36,551 bases of DNA from Martinezella calliandrae. GTDB lineage: Bacteria; Pseudomonadota; Alphaproteobacteria; Rhizobiales; Rhizobiaceae. How positions within the stretch are numbered: position 1 is the first letter of the stretch; every line of letters begins with the position of its first letter. Positions 16,354 through 24,416 of this stretch are shown here, in pieces. The stretch spans positions 1 through 36,551 of the forward strand of contig NZ_JARFYN010000064.1 of NCBI RefSeq assembly GCF_030272695.1, given 5' to 3'. Below the pieces are notes generated by a model, which saw nothing but the letters and a program-made list of their open reading frames with translations, was not told where the DNA came from and searched no databases. Made by a program: the position numbers and the translations under genes.

Positions 16354-16740
16354 CTAGCAAGCACGGGAATCGATTGACCTTAAGGTCGAATTGTAGTGGG
16401 TTGATCGGCTACGACAGCAATGGCTTGAAGTCCATCCGCCTCGGCGAGACTTTCGGCCATGCTTGTGAAATCCTGTGAATAGCGGCTGCATCTCGCGACT
16501 CAATTCAGTGAGGCGCTTGCGAAAAGCTACACGTGCTGTTCTGTTGGAATTCCTGGCGGCAGGGAATGCGGTAATCGCTTGCTGGCAAACCGCACTCACC
16601 CGCGCTAGGTGGCTCCTCGGTGGCGAGACCAGCATTTTTGCTGATCTCGCCGACAGCCAAATTCATCGTGCAACATGTACGACTGCCGCGCAACGGCAAA
16701 CCGTAACGCATGTAACGTTTGTCAACATATTGTTGAATCG
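16354..16740 (-). pseudogene. possible decayed gene
   Basis: Three minus-strand frames each give a stretch of natural-looking protein in order: MNLAVGEISKNAGLATE, then VSAVCQQAITAFPAARN, then SMAESLAEADGLQAIAVVAD. Stops and frame changes separate them. This may be a frameshifted gene of about 110 codons. I cannot name a family, and chance is not excluded. The remainder of 16297-16914 shows nothing else. Confidence 0.25.
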
Positions 16741-16914
16741 TCACCCTAACGTTGGCCCTCGCAACTCTCTTCAGGATATCTGGTAACCCGATATGTTGCT
16801 TGGATTATACCATGCGATAGTTCCCCGTCCTGAAGAATACACCTTCAAAACGATTTTGTTCATGGCATAATCACGCGGAAGTTGATTCTAGCAATAATTA
16901 TGTTAGGCGCCGAG

Positions 16915-17733
16915 ATGGTTGAAACCACGTTTCCAGACGAATTCCCTGAGGGCGCAAAACATGGAAAATTAGCTCGCGGCGCGATGAATGTTGTCAGTGG
17001 AATGATACCGATTGCCGGCGGCCTCGTTGCCGCTGCCGCGTCCGCCTGGGGGGAGCACGAACAAGATCGGATGAACGACTTCTTTCGGCATTGGGTTGAA
17101 ATGTTGCGGGCCGAAATGGAAGAGAAGCAGAAGACGATCGTGGAGATCATGCAACGTCTCGACTTGCGCGACGAGAAAATTGCCGAGCGCATTCAAACAC
17201 CAGAATTTCAGTCGATATTGCGTAAATCTTTCCGAGATTGGGCGGGCGCCGAAAGCGACGAAAAGAGAGCATTTGTCAGAAATTTGCTTGCTAATGCGGC
17301 TTCATCCACTGTTTGCAGCGATGACGTTGTTCGTCTCTTTCTGGATTGGATTAAGAACCACTCCGAGTTGCATCTGGCTGTGATAGGAAAGATTTATAAT
17401 CGCAGCGGGATCACGCGAGCGGAGATCTGGAGAGAGCTTGGCCGGTCTCCGGTACGTGAAGATTCGTCCGATGCCGATTTGTTCAAGCTGCTCATCCGCG
17501 ATTTATCCACCGGCGGTATAATTCGACAGCATCGTGAAACAGACTATGCCGGGAATTTCATCAGAAGTACTCGTTCTCGCAACACGCCCCCAACAGGCGG
17601 CAACACCTATAAATCCGCCTTCGACGATAACGAGCAATATGAACTCACGGCGCTAGGCGAACAATTCGTGCATTACGCCATGACAGATATTCCGATCAAA
17701 CTGACCTACGAACGTCCCGGCGGACAAGATTAG
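16915..17733 (+). CDS. unknown protein with glycine-rich hydrophobic segment (first gene of a pair)
   Basis: 272 residues from the ATG at 16915; an ATG at 16900 is an alternative. A hydrophobic, Gly/Ala-rich segment (VVSGMIPIAGGLVAAAASAW, about 26-45) could insert in a membrane. A charged helix (about 58-90, EMEEKQKTIVEIMQRLDLRD) follows, then a helical middle with KSFRDWAGAESDEKRAFVRN. The C-terminal winged-helix-like domain contains SGITRAEIWRELGRSP and DADLFKLLIRDLSTGGIIRQ. This reads as an insertion or oligomerisation helix joined to a DNA-binding-like regulator domain. The next gene starts 37 bases on, so they form an operon. I do not recognise the family. Similar unknown proteins occur in variable regions of proteobacteria. 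Confidence 0.72.
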   Translation: MVETTFPDEFPEGAKHGKLARGAMNVVSGMIPIAGGLVAAAASAWGEHEQDRMNDFFRHWVEMLRAEMEEKQKTIVEIMQRLDLRDEKIAERIQTPEFQSILRKSFRDWAGAESDEKRAFVRNLLANAASSTVCSDDVVRLFLDWIKNHSELHLAVIGKIYNRSGITRAEIWRELGRSPVREDSSDADLFKLLIRDLSTGGIIRQHRETDYAGNFIRSTRSRNTPPTGGNTYKSAFDDNEQYELTALGEQFVHYAMTDIPIKLTYERPGGQD

Positions 17734-17770
17734 CTGTCGCGCAGCTCATTAGCTAAAAGGAGAGTTCTCA

Positions 17771-18343
17771 ATGATCATCGGAGACCCGCTTTTTTGGGAT
17801 AGAAGTCTAGGTTCCTATCTCGATGCGCAAGTCGGAGCTGTCGACAACCACGTACGGCAGCATATGACGTCCGCTCACCTCGAAATGGACGATGATGCGA
17901 TTGTGGCAATGATGTTGCCTGGTGGCAAAGTCGGCTCGCTGAACGTCGATTTTGACAACCCTGACAGAGATGTAAAAGAGCAACAAGTCAGAGTAAGAGA
18001 TCATTTTCGCGGCGAAGTTGTTATCGACGGTGTCCGAGTAACAAAGTCCTTTCGTTTTTCCGGGGATCGGGCGGTCTTCACGCTCAGGCCCAGTAGCTTC
18101 GACACAAGCCCTCCACATGGATACGTCCGTGATGGTTATGTCACTTTGGGATACGAGGGACACAATGACCCAGAAACAATCAAGCGGCTGATCGCAGAAC
18201 AGGAGGCCCAACTCAGGAAATATGTTGGACAGAGCAAAGTCGAAGTCGATGCACACGACGCACGGTTGCCGGTTCTTCTGAAGGCTGCGGTCGAGCGCCG
18301 GCGGAAAGCGCTGACCGAAATCGAAATGCTGAAGGACTTCTAG
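17771..18343 (+). CDS. unknown protein, second gene of the pair
   Basis: 190 residues, with AAAGGAGAG well placed before the ATG. The N-terminus (IIGDPLFWDRSLGSYLDAQV) is followed by a beta-rich middle ending in SFRFSGDRAVFTLRPSSFDT, then SPPHGYV. The C-terminus is helical (LIAEQEAQLRKYVGQSKVEV and VLLKAAVERRRKALTEIEML). The order of GD..F..RPS, a PP.G strand and ending helices matches, from memory, a recurrent unknown domain seen alone or next to TIR-type effectors. That link is inference only. With its partner it makes a compact two-gene cassette. Confidence 0.72.
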   Translation: MIIGDPLFWDRSLGSYLDAQVGAVDNHVRQHMTSAHLEMDDDAIVAMMLPGGKVGSLNVDFDNPDRDVKEQQVRVRDHFRGEVVIDGVRVTKSFRFSGDRAVFTLRPSSFDTSPPHGYVRDGYVTLGYEGHNDPETIKRLIAEQEAQLRKYVGQSKVEVDAHDARLPVLLKAAVERRRKALTEIEMLKDF

Positions 18344-18357
18344 CTCCGCGCGGAATA

Positions 18358-18882
18358 CTAGCGCACCGGCACCTCGAACGCTCTCGACACATTGAGCCGG
18401 CTATCCCAGTTCGCGAGGAACTGGTGGGCGATCTCGCCGCTCTGAGTGAAGGTGACGTTCTCTGCGTTCCGCTTCTGTGCGGCTGCTGTGTAGTTGTACG
18501 AACCGCCGATGACGAAGCGCTCATCAATCACGATGACCTTGTTATGAGCAATGGCCGGCTCGAAATCGATCCATACCGGGATTCCGGCGGCTTCTAACAA
18601 GGTGGCGCCAGAATATTTACGCTCATTTGTCTTGTCGAGGATAGCCAAAACTTCGACGCCGCGCCCTGCAGCACGCTGTAGCGCATGAATGATCGGGAGA
18701 GACGTGAAACCGTACGCCTGAACGCGGATGGACGATTTCGCCTGATCGATAGCGTTGACGATCCTGGTCTCGCATTGCTCGGCAGGCGTAAAGCAGACGG
18801 AAATTTTCGCCATTGCAGGCTCGCCAGCGTGGAGCGGGCCGGCGAATAACAGCGCGGCAATCGCGGTGATGGTGATTCTCAT
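18358..18882 (-). CDS. secreted PLD-family nuclease (Nuc-like)
   Basis: 174 residues with a Sec signal (MRITITAIAALLFAGPLHAG). One phospholipase D motif is seen as HNKVIVID (113-120), followed by GGSYN (about 126-130) and an N/E pair in RNAENVTF. A single HKD motif and about 155 mature residues fit the dimeric Nuc endonuclease type known from conjugative plasmid pKM101 rather than two-motif lipases. It would cleave DNA in the periplasm. A frame opening at 19026 adds an unlikely N-terminus; the ATG at 18882 begins the signal peptide. Confidence 0.88.
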   Translation of the reverse strand: MRITITAIAALLFAGPLHAGEPAMAKISVCFTPAEQCETRIVNAIDQAKSSIRVQAYGFTSLPIIHALQRAAGRGVEVLAILDKTNERKYSGATLLEAAGIPVWIDFEPAIAHNKVIVIDERFVIGGSYNYTAAAQKRNAENVTFTQSGEIAHQFLANWDSRLNVSRAFEVPVR

Positions 18883-18997
18883 GCAACCTGAATAGCACGT
18901 TTCGCATAACCGTGAGGCGAAAACTCGCGCCGACGTTCGCGCTATTGACACCCGCCAACGCTCTGGCAATCTTCGCGCATAAGGGGAGAGGTCCGTG

Positions 18998-19204
18998 ATG
19001 GCAATTATACTTAAGATATTTGGCATTCTTCAGATTGGTTTCGCGATCTTCGTCGCTGCGGTGGCGGCTTCGGCTATCCATGAGATTCTGGCTGCGCTCG
19101 CGTTCGGCCTTGGCTGCTTATGCCTCGGGATAGCCGGCGTCATCGATCGTCTCGATGATATCAAGGCAATCGGGGGCCGCGCCAATTTGGAGCGGGGGCA
19201 ATGA
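18998..19204 (+). CDS. small membrane protein
   Basis: 68 residues with two hydrophobic helices (ILKIFGILQIGFAIFVAAVA and ILAALAFGLGCLCLGIAGVI) and a short charged tail. GGGGAGAGG precedes the start; GTG at 18995 or ATG at 18998 are both possible. Its TGA overlaps the ATG of the next gene (ATGA), so the two are coupled. Function unknown; the size and shape fit small phage inner-membrane proteins. Confidence 0.7.
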   Translation: MAIILKIFGILQIGFAIFVAAVAASAIHEILAALAFGLGCLCLGIAGVIDRLDDIKAIGGRANLERGQ

Positions 19205-19512
19205 GATCTATCATCTGGACGCTAGCTATCTCAGTCGTATTCCCGGGCATTTTATATGCCAGTGATAACACTTCCACACAACTTGGAGCGCTGCTTGCGG
19301 CCGAAGATGCGTGCAGCATGACTTATGACAAGGACGCGATATCAGGTTACATCGAGAAAAACGTAGCAGCCGATGATCTAAATTTTGCAACCGAGCTACC
19401 ACTCATGACCAATGGCGCCAGGGTTGAATTCAATGAAATGACTGACACTGCAAAAGTCGCGTTCTGCACGCAGCAGCGGCGTGCGGCAAAGAAACTTGGG
19501 TTTGTGAAGTAG
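19201..19512 (+). CDS. secreted small protein
   Basis: 103 residues with a signal peptide (MRSIIWTLAISVVFPGILYA). The mature domain has two Cys (EDACSMTYDKDAI and VAFCTQQRR) framing YIEKNVAADDLNFATELPLM. This layout is common in rhizobial periplasmic proteins linked to prophages, of unknown function. It overlaps the membrane protein gene by ATGA. Confidence 0.75.
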   Translation: MRSIIWTLAISVVFPGILYASDNTSTQLGALLAAEDACSMTYDKDAISGYIEKNVAADDLNFATELPLMTNGARVEFNEMTDTAKVAFCTQQRRAAKKLGFVK

Positions 19513-19525
19513 CAGGCGACAGCTC

Positions 19526-19702
19526 ATGGAAATGACGGTAAAAGTTTGGGGCGAGAGCATAAAGATCGACGTCTATCAAAAGTCAAAGTCTGTTTGGATC
19601 GCCGCTGGAACCTACATGGGAGAATTCCTGGAGGTTAAAGGCGGGAGTACTGGGTCCACAGCGAAGCTGTGGGCAGGCGCGGCAAAATATAGGGGCGGCT
19701 AA
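19526..19702 (+). CDS. 58-residue hypothetical protein
   Basis: Begins MEMTVKVWGESIKIDVYQKS and continues with VWIAAGTYMGEFLEVKGGST and a C-terminal AKLWAGAAKYRGG. It looks like a compact three-stranded sheet with a helix. The amino-acid composition is natural and a short AGGCGA-like ribosome site lies ahead. A 6-bp GGCGGC/GCCGCC hairpin sits at its stop. I believe relatives occur in rhizobial mobile DNA, but this is from memory. Confidence 0.65.
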   Translation: MEMTVKVWGESIKIDVYQKSKSVWIAAGTYMGEFLEVKGGSTGSTAKLWAGAAKYRGG

Positions 19703-19851
19703 TTCAAGGGCCGCCTCAGGCCGTAGGGAAGCCTATGAGGCTCTGCATCCGGAGACGAGACATGGCGATGATCAAGGCCCGATCTTGAAGGAAGGTATTG
19801 CCATAGTGGCAACACCCTTCAGTCGCGTCGGCGATCAGAGGCGCCAGCCGC

Positions 19852-20355
19852 CTATCCCTTCGCGCCTGCAGCTGCTGGGCAAGCGCTAATAAATTGCCCG
19901 AGAGCTTTGGATGCTCCTTGCGCGACGAATGTCGACTCGTGGAAGATTCGATCGCCGAGCTTGATCGCCACGGCTACCCGATGCTTTGCCGCTTTCAGTT
20001 CGTTCAGAAGATCGTCATTGAACTCAGCGCTGACCCGTAGATGTCCATCCGCGCTGTCCGGCGTGGCGTCGGCCGTCAAGGGCGCAAGATCGTCAATCTT
20101 GACCATGAGAGTTCCGGCGGCCGTCGCGTTTTCGAACTCCTTCTCCGACACCTCCTCAGGTGTCAGGTAAATTGTGGTGACGACACCACCATCGCACCGA
20201 ACGCCGAATCCATAGCGGTCGTTGACAACCAGAACGATCTGACTGCCAGCGCCGCCGAAGGCGCTCGCCTCACCTTTATAAAGCCAACCTGCATGCGCGT
20301 ATCCGACTCCAAAAAGTAAAGCCGCAGCGATAATTACACCCCGACGACGAAGCAT
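19852..20355 (-). CDS. secreted protein of unknown function
   Basis: 167 residues with a signal peptide (LRRRGVIIAAALLFGVGYAHA). The mature part is a beta-rich domain: WLYKGEASAFGGAGSQIVLV, RYGFGVRCDGGVVTTIYLTP, then LRVSAEFNDDLLNELKAAKH and a final Cys. The two Cys (VRCDG, ISACP) may pair. GGGAGACGG precedes the ATG. It is convergent with the 58-residue gene. Its domain layout recalls periplasmic proteins induced by stress in rhizobia, without a named family. Confidence 0.75.
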   Translation of the reverse strand: MLRRRGVIIAAALLFGVGYAHAGWLYKGEASAFGGAGSQIVLVVNDRYGFGVRCDGGVVTTIYLTPEEVSEKEFENATAAGTLMVKIDDLAPLTADATPDSADGHLRVSAEFNDDLLNELKAAKHRVAVAIKLGDRIFHESTFVAQGASKALGQFISACPAAAGAKG

Positions 20356-20558
20356 TTCCGTCTCCCGATCCTGATGACGAGAAAAGTATTCAACTTTTCC
20401 GATAGTTTCAAGTCGGAGCCTCCCGTGTCAATGATCTTCATGCTGAAATTTCCATGATCGATGAGAATCTGTTCCGGAATGAGTTGTCGCCGGCAGAGCG
20501 CTCTTCGCAGACGGCGCGGCGCAAGACGATCGAGCGCGGTCTCTCCTGCCGCCGGTAT

Positions 20559-20885
20559 CTACATTGTCGCGTCAGGAGCGCGCTCTGAGAGCAACCAGTT
20601 GTGGAGTTCGAAAATCTTGTGTGCGACGTCGGAGACGTCTTCGTCGCTCATATGGCGTAATGTCGCTCGAAGGGCACCTTCGCCTTCGTTCTCGGCCGCG
20701 TGGGACGTGCAGTGGTCGAAAAGCTCCTTATAACGATCGCCCATCTCTGGATTAGAAAACTCTTCCGGCTTGACCGCTATCATCGCGACAAAAGCATATT
20801 CAACGCGAGTGCGGATATCTCCCAGCCCGACCAAACACCCGACGGCAGCGGAAAGTTTCGAGAGATAATATCCATCAATAGACAT
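20559..20885 (-). CDS. conserved small helical protein
   Basis: 108 residues, soluble and helical. SKLSAAVGCLVGLGDIRTRV opens it, KPEEFSNPEMGDRYKELFDH and EGEGALRATLRHMSDEDVSD follow, and AHKIFELHNWLLSE ends it. The PEEFP-like block and the TLRRM-like helix recur in unknown bacterial proteins from mobile regions. No function assigned. Upstream, 20886-20916 separates it from a divergent membrane protein gene. Confidence 0.65.
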   Translation of the reverse strand: MSIDGYYLSKLSAAVGCLVGLGDIRTRVEYAFVAMIAVKPEEFSNPEMGDRYKELFDHCTSHAAENEGEGALRATLRHMSDEDVSDVAHKIFELHNWLLSERAPDATM

Positions 20886-20916
20886 CGGCGCGTCCCAGAG
20901 ATTCGTTGATCAGACA

Positions 20917-21261
20917 ATGGTCAAACTTAACGCGAATGTCGATGGCAAGAATTCGCCTAATAGTTACATTAAGTTCTGGGCGCTTCGGCTATATCGGCCC
21001 TTGAAGCCAACTATTGAAAATCGCGAGATCCATCAAATAATAGAGGCGACCGTGACTGACGAAAAAATTCAGAAGAGAATAGTGATTACTATATTCGTTG
21101 CCATCGTCGCCTATTTGGCTTGGATGGTTTATGACGTGCGAACCGCGCTCTCAGAAATATGCGAACTGACGGGGGAACACACGGTTTCTATACGGAATCC
21201 GATCACTACTGCTCAAAAGCTCGATACTATTTGTGTCGAATATCGGTGGGAAGACGATTAG
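20917..21261 (+). CDS. single-pass membrane protein
   Basis: 114 residues. A charged cytoplasmic segment (1-65) is followed by one membrane helix (IVITIFVAIVAYLAWMVYDV, about 55-75) and a short outer domain with two Cys (SEICELTGEH and DTICVEYRWEDD). The region is relatively AT-rich. There is no strong ribosome site. Function unknown. Confidence 0.6.
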   Translation: MVKLNANVDGKNSPNSYIKFWALRLYRPLKPTIENREIHQIIEATVTDEKIQKRIVITIFVAIVAYLAWMVYDVRTALSEICELTGEHTVSIRNPITTAQKLDTICVEYRWEDD

Positions 21262-21300
21262 CGCGTCAAAGATGGCGCGAATAGCGACGAGACTTCCTCA

Positions 21301-21867
21301 TTACTTCGCGTTCTGCGCCTCGTCGATGATAGTGTTCGCGAGGTAGCCGGTAACGGTGTCGTGGTAAACGGTGAAATGTTGGATACTGAACGGGCCATCA
21401 TAGCGTCCATCAGACAATCCTGCTTGTTGTAGGTTGTTCAGTAAACCGCTCGATGATCTGTAGCAGCGCAGGGTCTTGGTCCAGAGGTAAAGTTCGGTTA
21501 ACACCGGAGCCGCGGGATGTTGCACAATGAGATCGAAGGAGTTCACGCATTCTTCCGACAATTCAGCCAAGTCTCTCAGCGCATACTCCGGCGCATTGAG
21601 CACGCGGCTGACGCGGACGGAGTCGTTTGAGGAAAGTTCCTTGTTCAGCCATTCGTCTACTGAGGGCGCATTGCGCGGAATCCGGCTGTCAAAGCTCTTC
21701 CAATAGGCGAGCGCAGCCGTGGCCAATTCCGCTCGAGCTGCCTTTGGCATCGGTTGAATTGAAAAGTGCGCCGCCTGCATCACCGCGGTGTCTAGTTCTT
21801 TAGTGCTTGCGGTCGCTGTCGAAGGAACAATCACGACCGCCGCGACGAACGCGAGGAGCATCTTCAT
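21301..21867 (-). CDS. secreted protein of unknown function
   Basis: 188 residues with a signal peptide (MKMLLAFVAAVVIVPSTATA). The mature protein is helical: AARAELATAALAYWKSFDSR, SVDEWLNKELSS, RDLAELSEECVNSFDLIVQH. Two Cys (EECVN, LRCYR) may pair. The C-terminus TVTGYLANTIIDEAQNAK suggests a compact domain. It may share a transcript with the remnant just upstream (21898-22089). Family not recognised. Confidence 0.7.
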   Translation of the reverse strand: MKMLLAFVAAVVIVPSTATASTKELDTAVMQAAHFSIQPMPKAARAELATAALAYWKSFDSRIPRNAPSVDEWLNKELSSNDSVRVSRVLNAPEYALRDLAELSEECVNSFDLIVQHPAAPVLTELYLWTKTLRCYRSSSGLLNNLQQAGLSDGRYDGPFSIQHFTVYHDTVTGYLANTIIDEAQNAK

Positions 21868-21897
21868 TTCTTCACCCTAATGCTGAATAAGATCGAC

Positions 21898-22089
21898 TTA
21901 TCGTTGGTCCACGGAAACATCGACGACAGAGTCAGACCCGAGGTCATAGGTGCAATCTACGACGACGTGCGCCATGGCTCCTAAGCCGTCGCATTTTGAA
22001 GCCTTAAGTATGGAAGCGGCTTGATCGGGCGGCAAGCAGTAGTTGATAACGCACCCCAATAAAATCGATCTGCTGCGGATAAGGAAAGA
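21898..22089 (-). pseudogene. 5'-truncated gene remnant
   Basis: On the minus strand a frame open after a TAG at 22092-22090 reads ILLGCVINYCLPPDQAASIL, then KCDGLGAMAHVVVDCTYDLG and a short end, stopping at 21898. The text has four Cys and looks like the mature part of a small exported protein, but no normal start or signal is left; a TTG at 22059 is the only candidate. The rest of 21868-22389 holds no other gene I can support. Confidence 0.4.
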
Positions 22090-22389
22090 CTAAATAATAG
22101 TCACCGGCGCCGGCGAACATCCTGTGAACATTGTACTGCCAAAGGAGAGCTCTATCACTATAGCGGCAACCCGTGGCGCGCTGGGTGCACCATGACCGAT
22201 TTTGCGAGAATGATTGCAATATTTGCCCGATTTTAGCTAGGAACTAGGCAACCAATTGAATTTTATAGCTAGCTAAAATTAGATATTTGCGCCCTTTTCG
22301 CGATAGTAGCAAGATTACTCGCTGCATAAATGGTTGTGCAGTACAGTTGGTCTCGCTTCGCAGTAGCTGATTTTGGATTGGGGTTGGCG

Positions 22390-23610
22390 ATGCGTTCACT
22401 GGAATTAACAGCTGTAGTTCTGCTTTTTCTGATTTCCTCTAGAATCTCCTTTGCCCAGTCTGACGCCGAGGAAGCTGCAAATATAATAATGAAATTGTGT
22501 ATTGCTGCTGGCGAAGAAAGTATTTCTATTACCACGACCGGAAGTTCCGTTAATGCCTCTGATCAGGTGGTTGCGGACAGAACATCTCGCGGGATTGTTG
22601 GAGGTATATCCAATGAAATTACTGCCCTCGCCGCAGAGCAAGCCTCGCAGGCAAGAGCATGCACTCGTAAATATCTTGGGCAAGTGCTCCAGATTCTGCT
22701 GAGGCCGAGCAAATTTGTTCCAAACGCGCCTCCGGAGGCTTTTCAGCAGGATGATGCGTCGGTCATCAGGGAATGCGATCGGTACGCGACATCGCCTGGC
22801 AATCGTGACAATCCAAACCGCATGATGCCGATATTTTACCAGCACCTTAATGTCACCGACGGTTTGAGAGCTTGCTCTAGTGCACTCGAACGGGAAGAAG
22901 ATAACCCTCGGATCAAGTATCAGCTTGCCAGAATCGAAAATAAACTTGGGAGGTATGATGCCGCGCGGGCGAGGATCGATGCGCTCATCAAGATCAAGTA
23001 CCCTCCCGCATTCGGAGAAAGGGGTGACAACTTTCAATTCGGCGATGGTATCCCGGTGAACATGTCAGCGGCCATTGAGACGTATAAGCGTGGGGTAGAA
23101 ATCGGCGATGCAAATAGCGCATTCGCTCTCGCGGAGCTTTATCGCGAAGGAAAGTCAGTTAAGCAGGATTTTCTATCCGCCAGAAAATATGCGGAGATTG
23201 CGTACAAGCAGGGGCATCCTGAGGCTGCGTTCTTGTTGGGGGCTATGTATCGAGAGGGTCAAGGGGTTGATATCGACTATTCTAAGGCCCGGGATCTCTT
23301 GACAGATGCGGTTGCCCACGGTGCCGTCCAGGGCCATTTTTCGTTGGCCGCACTTGAGGATGAAGGAAAAGGTGGCCCTCGCGACGCGCTGGCAGCCGGA
23401 AGGAATCTTTTCAAGGCCCTCCAGCTTCAGAGCTTTAGCAGCATTGTTGACAAGATCGTAGATTATCAAACTGGCCCGGACGCTTGGAGTTCGGAAAGCA
23501 TGAAATCCCTACAGAAAGAATTGGCGACAGTGGGATACTATTCGGGCGCGATAGATGGTGTAGTAGGAAATAGTACAAAAGAAGCTATCGAAAAGTATTT
23601 CAACCGATGA
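22390..23610 (+). CDS. exported Sel1-repeat protein with C-terminal peptidoglycan-binding domain
   Basis: 406 residues from the ATG that opens a signal peptide (MRSLELTAVVLLFLISSRIS, cut near FAQ|S). Domain order: a Cys-pair domain (about 23-110, KLCIAAGEE to ARACTRKYL); a helical TPR-like part; two to three Sel1 repeats (about 228-325, FALAELYREGKSVKQD, AAFLLGAMYREGQGVD); and a PG_binding_1-like end (LQKELATVGYYSGAIDGVVG). It should sit in the periplasm and touch peptidoglycan while the Sel1 solenoid binds a protein. The Cys-pair domain recurs alone in the next gene. The frame extends to 22330, but that segment is unlikely. Confidence 0.85.
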   Translation: MRSLELTAVVLLFLISSRISFAQSDAEEAANIIMKLCIAAGEESISITTTGSSVNASDQVVADRTSRGIVGGISNEITALAAEQASQARACTRKYLGQVLQILLRPSKFVPNAPPEAFQQDDASVIRECDRYATSPGNRDNPNRMMPIFYQHLNVTDGLRACSSALEREEDNPRIKYQLARIENKLGRYDAARARIDALIKIKYPPAFGERGDNFQFGDGIPVNMSAAIETYKRGVEIGDANSAFALAELYREGKSVKQDFLSARKYAEIAYKQGHPEAAFLLGAMYREGQGVDIDYSKARDLLTDAVAHGAVQGHFSLAALEDEGKGGPRDALAAGRNLFKALQLQSFSSIVDKIVDYQTGPDAWSSESMKSLQKELATVGYYSGAIDGVVGNSTKEAIEKYFNR

Positions 23611-23692
23611 TACTATCATGACGTGCCTACTAACGTTTTAGGGGCTGGTGGAGCTAAACCTTTGAATTGCCTCTACGGTTGGGATCGATCGC

Positions 23693-24058
23693 ATGCGCCA
23701 GATTGCCTTGTGCATAGTTGCCGTGGTCTTGTTTGCCAGCCCCAATGCGGTAGCGCAATCGAGTTTGGCCGAGACCGTTGATCTTCTTCTCAAGGTTTGC
23801 CTTGCCGGAGGTACTTCGCAAGACGTCCAGACCCAAGCGAAGGGCGACGTCGCATTCACGCTCAAAGCTCTTGCGGACGGGGATATTGGTGGGTCCGGAG
23901 GAATTGCAGCAAAATATGCGAAGAGCGAGTGGGTTGGCCTCCAAGGCGGGATCAATTCCGGCATTTCTGCCCTTCAAGCGGAGCAAGCGGACAAAGCCAG
24001 AGAGTGCCTAAAGCCGTACATGCCGGGAATAGTTCAAGCGATTCTACAGGCCAAATGA
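23693..24058 (+). CDS. exported stand-alone paralogue of the Cys-pair domain
   Basis: 121 residues with a signal peptide (MRQIALCIVAVVLFASPNAVA). The mature part matches the first domain of the preceding protein: LLLKVCLAGG against IIMKLCIAAG, GGINSGISALQAEQADKARE against GGISNEITALAAEQASQARA, and PGIVQAILQ against GQVLQILL. Both Cys are conserved. The pair probably arose by duplication, one copy fused to Sel1 repeats. They may bind the same partner. Ribosome site weak; 82 bases separate the two genes. Confidence 0.78.
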   Translation: MRQIALCIVAVVLFASPNAVAQSSLAETVDLLLKVCLAGGTSQDVQTQAKGDVAFTLKALADGDIGGSGGIAAKYAKSEWVGLQGGINSGISALQAEQADKARECLKPYMPGIVQAILQAK

Positions 24059-24416
24059 AAGAACACGCTTGAGCAAGCTGAGTAGGAGCTTCGATTCCTT
24101 TCGTCCTCGCGAGCTTTTCGTTAGGGGTAATGCATCCGCCACGTCAAGAATGGTAAACTTGCCTATAGCGCTTCAGCCCGCACTTCACTGAGCGCCGGAG
24201 AGCGGAAACATGATGGCCCCCCTCCAATAAAATATCTGTATCTAGCGACAGCCCGCGGTGGCGCGATCAGCGAGAAAATATTTGTCCAGAAGGACCCGCG
24301 GTTTTTTGGGGGAGGGCGGTCGCGCGCTTGTGGGGTGTTGATGGCCAATGGCGGAAACTGAGTGCCACCGGAGCGGACCGCCACTCGCCTCCACAATGGC
24401 AACGAGTGGCTGAGCT
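24059..24416. other. gene-free interval between cargo and tail genes
   Basis: About 360 bases. Both neighbouring genes end here. No gene-like frame or clear terminator is seen; short runs (GGGGGGCC-type and TTTTTTGGGGG) are noted only. Confidence 0.35.

Noticed and set aside
22405..23037. 210-codon minus frame
   Set aside because: Shadow of the exported Sel1 protein.
24163..24402. 79-codon minus frame before the tail genes
   Set aside because: Pro/Arg-rich, with no start signal or family pattern.
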